A stretch of 10,728 bases of DNA, taken from assembly GCA_026770575.1 (NCBI GenBank), contig MU657188.1, positions 456,466-467,193 on the forward strand, read 5' to 3'. Source of the stretch: Pelagophyceae sp. CCMP2097 (taxonomy: Eukaryota; Sar; Pelagophyceae). This document shows, one piece after another, positions 1-6,109 of this stretch (position 1 is its first letter; every line of letters begins with the position of its first letter). The notes under the pieces are model-generated. The model was not told where the DNA came from and did no database searches. It was given only the letters and a program-made list of their open reading frames with translations. A program made the translations under genes and the position numbers.

Positions 1-989
1 AAGCGGTAGACGTTTGTACCTCTAAGCGCACGCAACGAGCGCACTCGCATTGCACTCGAAAGTGTAAAGCGAGAGAACGAAACGCCTCTCTGGAGGTGAT
101 GAAAGTCCAACCGAGTTGACTAGCCCCCGACCACAGCGCGGGAGATGCAACGTCGGGCAATTTTGTGGGGGGGGGGGTCAGGCAAAAGTCCCAGACCGCC
201 TCCGCCGAGGCAAAAAGGAGTAAAAAAGGGGGGTTGTGGCTCCAGGTTAGGGGCGGACGGGGGGGGGTCATAAAGTCCTCCCAACCCCCGAAAAAACGAA
301 CCCAGTGCGCGCGGCGCGCGCGCGCGCGACGCCGGTAAAGTTTTGGTACAGGTTGTAGCCCACGACGCCGCGCGTCGAAGGCGCCACACCCGACCTCGGT
401 GGACTCCGCGCGAGCTGAGAAAATCCCTAGTGATGCAACGAGCAAATCTGCCAATTTGCTGCCCTCGCTTAGAAAATCCGTCTGTGCCTTTGGTCCTTTG
501 GAGCGTCCCGTGGTCCTTCAGAAGCTTGCCGTGTTGCGCTTCGAAGACGAAAGCTGCAGTCGGACTCCCTCGGCGATATGCCTCAATGGCCCTTATAGCA
601 CGCGGTCCCCGCGTCGGTCTCGACGTCGCGGGCCCCGCGGCGGCCTCGACGTCTGTAGCAGAGCCGCCGCGCGGGTGACGGACTCTAGCGGAGCCCATAA
701 CGCCTCACGGGAACCTTTCTGGGCGCCCGCGCGACGGAGCGCCAGACAACGCGCGCCCCAGTCCCGGTGGGCCGTCGCCTTTTCGAAGCGTTGGAGGGAG
801 CCCTCTTGGAAACCGGCCCCTTGGGATGGGGAGACTTGGGCGATCTGGGCTCTCTCCGAGCCCGTAGAGGCTCACGGGGACCACGCGCAGGGCGCGGCTC
901 GGTGGGGTCATTCCGAATACATGTTCCTAGTAGGAATTCCTAGAACTCGGAAGCAAGAAGTTTCGGCTCTCTCAAAAGAACTATCGACC
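1..989. other. 5' region of the BTB/Kelch gene, no supported gene
   Basis: No recognisable gene is visible. Several frames stay open on both strands, but their proteins are Arg/Pro/Ala-rich with no family resemblance, as GC-rich DNA commonly gives. The BTB/Kelch frame itself is open back to an ATG at 399, which could add 197 residues. I reject that extension because it has no domain character and the ATG at 990 has a far better start context. The stretch holds two G runs (167-177 and 259-267), each followed by TCA, a CG-alternating tract (307-328) and a palindrome TAGGAATTCCTA (931-942) that recurs at 3488-3499. Promoter and 5' UTR of the gene presumably lie here, but I cannot pinpoint them. 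Confidence 0.5.
307..328. repeat. CG-alternating simple tract
   Basis: A 22-bp run of almost pure alternating G and C. Alternating purine-pyrimidine tracts of this kind can adopt Z-DNA, and they mutate easily in length. No function is shown here. It lies about 660 bp upstream of the chosen start of the BTB/Kelch gene. Confidence 0.7.
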
Positions 990-2555
990 ATGGCGTCGTC
1001 GGCAAACCTGGCCTCGACGTTCGACGTCGTCCGACGCACGAGCAACGCGCACACCTCTGCGATCAACGCCCTCGAGCGCGCGAACAACGCCGAGAAGGTC
1101 CGAAACCGGCGTCTTTCCATGGTGAAGCCTTTTTGTGCTTTCGACATGAACAATCCGTCTCAGGCGCTGCTCGCGACGGACCGGCAGGCGCTCCAAGATG
1201 ACCGTACGGCCATGATGCGGCAAGTCGACGAGAGGCTCGCGCGTGGAGAAGCCAGCCTCGAGGAGAAGCGCGCGGCCGTCGAGCGCGACCGCGCCGAGTT
1301 GGACGAGGAGAAGGCACGCATGCGGGCAGCGGCGCCGCCGCCCGACGGCGTCGTCAAGCTCAACGTCGGCGGCGTGCGGCTCGAGACGTCTAGGGCCGTT
1401 TTAACAAAGGTCGAGGATTCGATGCTCGGGCGCATGTTTGGGCGCTGCGACGCGATGCTGCAGTGTGACCCTTTAGATGGGTCCATCTTCATCGACCGCG
1501 ACGGTGAGCGGTTCCGCACGATCCTCGACTTCCTCCGCGACGTCGACGCTCCGCTCACGCGGAAGGGCATTCGCGGTTTGCCCGAGGCCGCGCAGGAGGC
1601 CATGGTCAAGGAGCTGGACTACTTTGGCCTCGAGGCCGCCTTGTTCGGCGCGCGGCCGTGGATCGACGGCGCGGCGTTCCGGCCGGGGCCGGATATGGAC
1701 TCGGCACGTTATTATTGCGCAGCCGTGTCTGCTGGAGGGCGTGTCGTCGTGTTTGGCGGTTATTCAAGCGAGTTTGCTTTAAACACGACGTTACTGCTCG
1801 ACACGCAGACGATGGCATTTACGGCCGGGCCGAACTTGCTCGCGAGGCGCTACGGCTGCGCAGCCGTCCAACTGGACGCGGACCGCGTGCTCGTTGTGGG
1901 CGGCGATGACGGGGTTCGATTTTTGAGCACGACGGAGATCTTCAACCTCTCTAGACTCACGGTCACGCCTGGACCGAGCATGTTATCGGCACGAGATTGT
2001 TGCGCCGCCGTCGCGCTCGGCGCTCGCAGGATCCTCGTCGTTGGCGGTTTCGATGGGGCGTTTTTTTTGTCGACCACGGAAATCCTCAGCCTCGACACAA
2101 TGGCCTTTGCGCCGGGGCCCGCCATGATCGCTCCGCGCGGTCGCTGCGCGGCCGTCGCGCTCGACGAGCACCGCATCATGGTGGCCGGTGGCGAATCAGA
2201 TTCAGGACATTTGCAAACGACGGAGATCCTCGACTTGCGGACCGTGACGTTCGCGCCCGGCCCGACGATGGGCTCAGCGCGCTCTGGATGCGCGGCCGTG
2301 GCCGTCGACGCGCAGCACGTTCTCGTTCTCGGCGGGTACGATGCATCAAGCACGGCATTGGCCACGACAGAGGTCCTCAACGTGGCGACAAACGAGTTTT
2401 CCCTCGGGCCTACCATGCTTGATTCGCATGTTGAATGCGCATCCGCTCGACTCGACGGTGCGGACGAACAACCACGCCTCCTCGTCATTGGGAGACGCCA
2501 TGGGGGAACCCCCATGTCGACGACGGAGGTGCTCGCCGTCGAAGATCAAGGGTGA
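990..2555 (+). CDS. KCTD-type BTB domain protein with six Kelch repeats
   Basis: Encodes 521 residues in one exon. Residues 56-112 are charged and Glu/Arg/Ala-rich, probably a coiled coil. Residues 121-218 match the potassium-channel-tetramerisation type of BTB domain: VKLNVGGVRLETS at 122-134, then FIDRDGERFRTILDFLRD at 167-184. Residues 229-518 hold six Kelch repeats of about 48 residues. Each has a GP-x-M turn, an AR or related pair, CAAV, a hydrophobic strand ending in GG, and STTEIL or similar. The last repeat is eroded (VIGRRHGG in place of the regular GG strand). Six repeats fit a six-bladed beta-propeller. By family knowledge, BTB plus Kelch proteins form oligomers and often recruit substrates to cullin-3 ubiquitin ligases; that role is inferred, not shown. 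No signal peptide or membrane segment is apparent, so it is probably cytosolic or nuclear. The start at 990 is chosen because ACCATGG is an excellent eukaryotic context. The frame is open upstream to 399 but without domain content. Confidence 0.9.
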   Translation: MASSANLASTFDVVRRTSNAHTSAINALERANNAEKVRNRRLSMVKPFCAFDMNNPSQALLATDRQALQDDRTAMMRQVDERLARGEASLEEKRAAVERDRAELDEEKARMRAAAPPPDGVVKLNVGGVRLETSRAVLTKVEDSMLGRMFGRCDAMLQCDPLDGSIFIDRDGERFRTILDFLRDVDAPLTRKGIRGLPEAAQEAMVKELDYFGLEAALFGARPWIDGAAFRPGPDMDSARYYCAAVSAGGRVVVFGGYSSEFALNTTLLLDTQTMAFTAGPNLLARRYGCAAVQLDADRVLVVGGDDGVRFLSTTEIFNLSRLTVTPGPSMLSARDCCAAVALGARRILVVGGFDGAFFLSTTEILSLDTMAFAPGPAMIAPRGRCAAVALDEHRIMVAGGESDSGHLQTTEILDLRTVTFAPGPTMGSARSGCAAVAVDAQHVLVLGGYDASSTALATTEVLNVATNEFSLGPTMLDSHVECASARLDGADEQPRLLVIGRRHGGTPMSTTEVLAVEDQG

Positions 2556-2663
2556 CGCGCGGGCACCGGAGGCTCCGAGTCTACCATGTAACTCACAACG
2601 AGTCGAGCCTTGGGCCCTCCGGATGGGAGCAGCGCTCGTCGAGATCGAACAATGGAAGACGCA
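2556..2663. other. Short 3' flank of the BTB/Kelch gene
   Basis: About 110 bp between the stop codon and the first minisatellite unit. It presumably contains the 3' UTR, but no AATAAA-type polyadenylation signal is visible. Confidence 0.4.
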
Positions 2664-3240
2664 GGCGGCGCATCCGTCACAGATGGCGCAGCGGCGGCGC
2701 ATCCGTCACAGGCGGCGCAGCCGCCGCAGGCGGCCCATCGGCGGCGCAGCCGTCGTACGCGGGCGGCGCAGCCGCCGCATTCGTCGTAGCCGCCGCAGGC
2801 GTCGCAGGTGGCGTATCCGCCGCAGGCGCCACATGCGGCGTAGCCGCCTCAGGTGGCGCAGCCGCCGCAGGCGGCGCAGCGGTGGCGCATCCGTCACAGG
2901 CGGCGCAGCGGTGGCGCATCCGTCACAGGCGGCGCAGCGGCGGCGCATCCGTCACATGCGGCGCAGCCGCCGCAGGCGGGCGGCGCAGCCGTCGCAGTCG
3001 GCGTAGCCGCCGCATGCGTCGCAGGCGGCGTAGCCACCGCAAGCGCCACAGGCGGCGTAGCCGCCGCAGGCGCCATAGGCGGCGTAGCCGCCGCAGGCGG
3101 CCCAGCCGCCTCATGCGGCGTAGCCGCCGAAGGTGGCCCAGCCGCCGAAGGTGGCCCAGCCGCCGAAGGTGGCCCAGCCGCCGAAGGTGGCCCAGCCGCC
3201 GAAGGTGGCCCAGCCGCCTCAGGCGGCGTAGCCGCCGCAA
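2664..3240. repeat. GC-rich minisatellite of mixed 29-, 27- and 18-bp units
   Basis: Nearly 580 bp built from related GC-rich words such as GGCGGCGCAGCCGCC. A 29-bp unit containing GCATCCGTCACA occurs at 2664, 2693, 2881, 2910 and 2939; the copies at 2881 and 2910 are identical. A 27-bp unit starts at 3023, 3050 and 3077. An 18-bp unit follows at 3123. Many units contain GGCGGC-NNN-GCCGCC, a perfect 6-bp stem with a 3-nt loop, so single strands can fold into arrays of small hairpins. Several frames on both strands stay open and would give Ala/Gly- or Leu/Arg-rich repeats. The 29-bp unit is not a multiple of three and shifts frame with each copy, which argues strongly against coding. It may extend into the 3' UTR of the BTB/Kelch gene. 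Confidence 0.85.
3123..3212. repeat. Five perfect tandem copies of an 18-bp unit
   Basis: The unit GCCGCCGAAGGTGGCCCA is repeated exactly five times without a single difference, then decays into a diverged sixth copy. It is embedded in the larger minisatellite. Perfect identity suggests recent expansion, so copy number is probably polymorphic. Read on the + strand it could encode AEGGPA repeats, but no start or conserved context supports translation. Confidence 0.9.
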
Positions 3241-3255
3241 TCGGCCTCCACCCGT

Positions 3256-3440
3256 AGGCCGCCGGCCGGAGGGTTAAACGAACCTCAGGCTCCCGTAGGG
3301 AGCCGATGGTTGTGAATCACAGAATCCTGTCGAGGCCTCCCTACGGCCCGCGGAGGCGGCCTCCGGTCGGCGTCCTACGGCGGCCGTCCTCCGGTCGCCG
3401 TCCTCCGGCCGCCGGCCGGAGGGTTAAACGAACCCCAGGC
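3256..3440. repeat. 34-bp direct repeat pair enclosing a palindromic GC-rich spacer
   Basis: A 34-bp sequence containing GGAGGGTTAAACGAACC occurs at 3256-3289 and again at 3407-3440 with one mismatch (period 151 bp). The spacer holds GGCTCCC-GTA-GGGAGCC (a 7-bp stem), a copy of the 16-bp motif that ends the small element at 4813-4939, and several diverged copies of a word like CGGCCGTCCTCCGG. This could be a tandem duplication or a small element flanked by direct repeats; I cannot tell which. Confidence 0.75.
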
Positions 3441-3487
3441 CGGGTCCATACGCGTACAAGCCTGACTCGGAGGCCTTATCATATGGA

Positions 3488-3547
3488 TAGGAATTCCTAG
3501 TATCCTAGGATAGTAGGAAGATTCCTACTCAGTAGTACTACTAGTAG
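3488..3547. repeat. Back-to-back short palindromes
   Basis: Five palindromes follow each other in 60 bp. They are TAGGAATTCCTA (3488-3499), TATCCTAGGATA (3501-3512), GTAGGAA-GA-TTCCTAC (3513-3528), AGTAGTACTACT (3531-3542) and CTACTAGTAG (3538-3547). All are variants of a TAG/CTA/GGAA vocabulary. Two more lie just beyond: CATTGCAATG (3606-3615) and an 8-bp stem at 3622-3641. The density is well above chance and suggests the end of a foldback element or a structure-prone repeat. Confidence 0.7.
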
Positions 3548-3654
3548 GGGTATTACAAGAGCGCGCCGGAGGCACACGGAGGACCCGAAGGATACAGCCA
3601 AATCCCATTGCAATGCCCACGTAAATAATTGAAATTATTTAACTAATCGCTGAA

Positions 3655-3848
3655 CTTTCAAATCCTCCTTATCTTTATTTATATTTTTTTATTTCTTATT
3701 GAGCTATTTATTTTTTCTTTTTTTTGCGGCCGACCAGATTCGAACCTGTGACCAAAAACTTCTTCTATGATGATTCCAATGAGGCTCCTGCTCGACCTCA
3801 ACTCCCAATTTTAGCAATCGCATCAACCACCAATCGCTAAATCGGCCG
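3655..3848 (-). mobile_element. tRNA-derived SINE-like sequence with A-rich tail
   Basis: Read on the - strand, 3848-3727 resembles a decayed tRNA. A 7-nt stem CGGCCGA (3848-3842) is exactly complementary to TCGGCCG (3733-3727). An A-box-like TAGCGATTGGTGG lies at 3839-3827 and a B-box GGTTCGAATCT at 3746-3736. The boxes are about 90 nt apart and the D, anticodon and T stems pair poorly, so a working tRNA is unlikely. The GGTTGATGCGATTGCTAA stretch recalls type II tRNAs such as tRNA-Ser, but weakly. An A-rich tail of about 70 nt follows (3726-3655). A tRNA-like head plus A-rich 3' tail is the hallmark of a SINE mobilised by LINE machinery. No clear target-site duplication was found, and the 5' end is uncertain. 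Confidence 0.45.
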
Positions 3849-3902
3849 AGTTGCTGCCCTTTTCTTCCCAAAGGTGGAACCTCACGGATGGACCCGGCGA
3901 CG

Positions 3903-3934
<32 letters not shown>
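3903..3934. repeat. (GACA)n microsatellite
   Basis: Eight tetranucleotide units with one interruption (AAAC), on the + strand. On the opposite strand this is (TGTC)n. It lies just upstream of the SINE-like head and 14 bp from the large inverted repeat. Length is probably variable between individuals. Confidence 0.9.
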
Positions 3935-3947
3935 TAATTGCCCCTGG

Positions 3948-4185
3948 TACAGCACTTTCCGCGTAAAATGAATGGGCGCCGATACTTGACTTTCAAGTAT
4001 CGGCTCAAGTATCGACCAAAATCTCAAGTATCGGCAAGTCAAATTCGCAATAAGTTTAATTAAAATACTAAATGCCTGCTTATTGAGAATTTGACTTGCC
4101 GATACTTGAGATTTTGGTCGATACTTGAGCCGATACTTGAAAGTCAAGTATCGGCGCCCATTCATTTTACGCGGAAAGTGCTGTA
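3948..4185. mobile_element. 107-bp near-perfect inverted repeat, foldback or MITE-like
   Basis: The left arm 3948-4054 and right arm 4079-4185 are reverse complements over 107 bp, with a single mismatch (4047 against 4086). They enclose a 24-bp AT-rich loop. Both outer ends read TA followed by CAGCACTTTCC, which fits a TA target-site duplication as made by Tc1/mariner-type transposases; that assignment is inferred. Inside each arm the word TCAAGTATCG occurs three times plus once inverted, so each arm can also fold on itself (12-bp stem GCCGATACTTGA around CTT). No transposase is encoded, so the element would be non-autonomous. Near-perfect arms suggest recent insertion or ongoing gene conversion. 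If transcribed it would give long double-stranded RNA. Confidence 0.8.
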
Positions 4186-4198
4186 ATCCTTCAATCAA

Positions 4199-4261
4199 AG
4201 GACCCGAAGGGCCCTTGCCGTAAACTGACGTTGAATAAACGGCAAGGACCCTTCGGGTCCT
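4199..4261. repeat. 23-bp inverted repeat hairpin
   Basis: Arms 4199-4221 and 4239-4261 are complementary over 23 bp with one mismatch, around a 17-nt loop. The arm begins AGGACCCGAAGG, a 12-mer also found at 3580-3591. It starts 13 bp after the large inverted repeat, so the two may belong to one composite element or be independent insertions. Confidence 0.75.
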
Positions 4262-4812
4262 CAACAATTGTATCGGCGATGATACCGGTCTCATAGACGC
4301 AAAGTTTTGGCTCTCCTAGGCCGCCCGCGGGCGTGGGCGTGGTCGCTATGGGCTTCCCTACCCGCCGGGGTGGCCGTGAAATGATCAGCCTCGAGGAGGC
4401 GCCTTGCAAGGGCGTGAACAAGCGCTTCCACCAATATTTTGGACTCGATAAAATCATTATTTGCCTCCTTACCTTGATTTTGACTTGATTTTGCCTCCTT
4501 ATCGTGATACTTGATGACAATGTCGCAATCGCAGGACCGCGGGGATCGAAATTCTGGCTATGTGACGGGGTGGGTCCATGCGCACTGGGGTGGTATATGG
4601 CCGGTCCCGTGCGAGTGCCGCGAGTGGCGCTTCAGACGAGCCAAAACATACGTTTTGATTTCCAGTTTGAGCGTTTTTAACAGGAGATTTTTGTGGGAGC
4701 GGGCATCACGGGACTCAGCGCGGCGTCCTCTACCGACCCCAACAGGAGCAAAACAGCCCTCGACGAAAACTGCGATTGCCAGGAAGTCCTTGGCGTTATA
4801 AGCGATACCCCT
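4262..4812. other. Intergenic stretch, no supported gene
   Basis: About 550 bp with no recognisable coding sequence. A duplicated word TTTGCCTCCTTA occurs at about 4459 and 4492. A 46-codon open frame at 4348-4488 and a 96-codon frame at 4511-4801 have no family resemblance. Confidence 0.4.
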
Positions 4813-4939
4813 TGTAGGGAGCCGATGGTAATCGCTCAAAGAAAGATCTAACGTAATGTGCGATAACAGCGTGCTATCGTCTAAGTTAGCAATCATACCG
4901 TTTTTAGCGATCATACCGTTCTACCATCGGCTCCCTACA
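4813..4939. mobile_element. Small MITE-like element with 18-bp terminal inverted repeats
   Basis: The ends 4813-4830 and 4922-4939 are perfect 18-bp inverted repeats (TGTAGGGAGCCGATGGTA). Further pairing ATCGC/GCGAT occurs inside. The 127-bp element has no coding capacity. Sixteen bases of the terminus (GTAGGGAGCCGATGGT) recur at 3294-3309, suggesting a related or broken copy there. No convincing target-site duplication is visible. Inside, ATCATACCGTT is duplicated near the right end. Confidence 0.6.
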
Positions 4940-6109
4940 GGAGCATGGGAAAAACGAGAACGTGGCATCGTCGGACGGCAGCACCTCGAGGTCGCTGGCG
5001 CGAATGTTACGTCGCTTGTCAGCGAACCGCACGGCCCACCAGCCTCCAGCGCCTTGTGACTCGACGACGCAGCGCCGCGACGCGTCGCTCGCGAGGCAGA
5101 CCCGTGCCCCAACTTGCCTAGATGCTTGGCTTGAGATTGAGTGCAGTGCATACGATCCTGGACGCCGCGAGTTGCAGGGCTCGCTGTGCCCTGGCGCCGG
5201 AGCTCTGCATCTCGACGAAATCGTCTGCCACAAAACAGCCTCCGCAGTGGCCCGCCTGCGAGCCCTTTCGTTGAGCGTTTGCTTTAGTGAAGCTTCGCCA
5301 AACGCGCACGAGCTCCGTTTTTTTTTCAAGGTCCCTTCCTGGGGACTTTACGTCCGACGAGAGACCGTCTGAGACGCACCAAGATGTGGGCCGCAGGCAT
5401 GGATCGACGGCCCGCGCAGTCGGCTCCCGTCGCCCGCCGGGCCATGCCGCGGCTCTCTCGCCATCGTCCTGCCTCTACGCTCTTGGCCGCTGTACATGTG
5501 TCGACGGCGCGGGCCTTAGCAGACGGCTGGAACAAATCCAGGCAGACTCGGCGTGTCCTTTGCAAACGTCCCCTCGTTCGAACCTCTGTCAGACGCAAGA
5601 CGGCCGTACGGGACACACGCTCGCCTCGCATTGCCGAGCCGGGAGGGGGATGGCTTACGCGACGCGTGTCGTGGAAGAGCAGGAGAGGGGTGCCCGTCCG
5701 ATGATCGGACGTCCATCGGGGCACGTGAAAAAGAAGACGTCGGAGGCTCCGCATCGAGCCAGAGAGCGTCGTGTGAGCACCCCTTGTCTCGCGACCCTCC
5801 ATCCCCACCTCGGTTCCCATCGACCTAGTACCAAAAACCGGGACATGGATGCACTCAAAGGTCGGACCTTCCGGGGCGTCGGAAGTCCTTATCGAAAATG
5901 GTCGGAACATCCGGGGCGTCGACTCCATTGGAGAATGTTAGCATTCAGTAGAGTTCCCAAGGCGAACGGTGCGCGTACGCGCACGCCTCGTCCGCCCGCG
6001 CCCGGACCGCGGCGGCGGCCGCCGTATGCTCGATGAGGCCGGCGTCGAGCGGGCGAAAAAACGCCAGCCCGGCGGCCGGAGCGCAGCCGGGGGCGCGGCC
6101 AGAGAGCGC
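4940..6109. other. Intergenic stretch, open frames but no recognised gene
   Basis: About 1.2 kb with long overlapping open frames on both strands (for example 5287-6036 on + and 5326-5928 on -). Their products are Arg/Ser/Pro-rich with no motif I recognise, and opposing frames are equally open, which points to GC composition rather than coding. A 22-bp near-direct repeat (20 of 22 identical) occurs at 5860-5881 and 5900-5921. The segment 6037-6109 is probably the 3' UTR of HEMA. A spliced gene of unknown family cannot be excluded. Confidence 0.35.

Noticed and set aside
399..989. N-terminal extension of the BTB/Kelch frame back to an ATG at 399
   Set aside because: The added 197 residues are low-information Arg/Ser/Pro-rich sequence with no domain. 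The ATG at 990 has an ACCATGG context and begins a sensible protein.
2435..3277. Long open frames over the minisatellite giving Ala/Gly/Arg-rich proteins, on both strands
   Set aside because: They come from repeat periods that are multiples of three, and the 29-bp units shift frame. There is no supported start, and opposing frames are equally open.
3727..3848. A functional tRNA gene
   Set aside because: Although acceptor-like stem and boxes are present, the internal stems are poor and the box spacing is too long without a convincing intron. A SINE-like relic fits better.
3704..4294. 196-codon open frame on the - strand through the SINE-like unit and hairpin
   Set aside because: It runs through a tRNA-like sequence, a microsatellite and a perfect palindrome. 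Its apparent protein is a by-product of these repeats.
4348..4488. 46-codon open frame (MGFPTRRGGREMISLEEA...) on +
   Set aside because: It looks somewhat protein-like but is short, matches no family I know, has no flanking exon evidence, and ends in AT-rich repeat words.
5287..6036. 249-codon open frame on + and 200-codon frame opposite on -
   Set aside because: Both strands are equally open, composition is Arg-rich and there is no recognisable motif. Most likely GC-driven.
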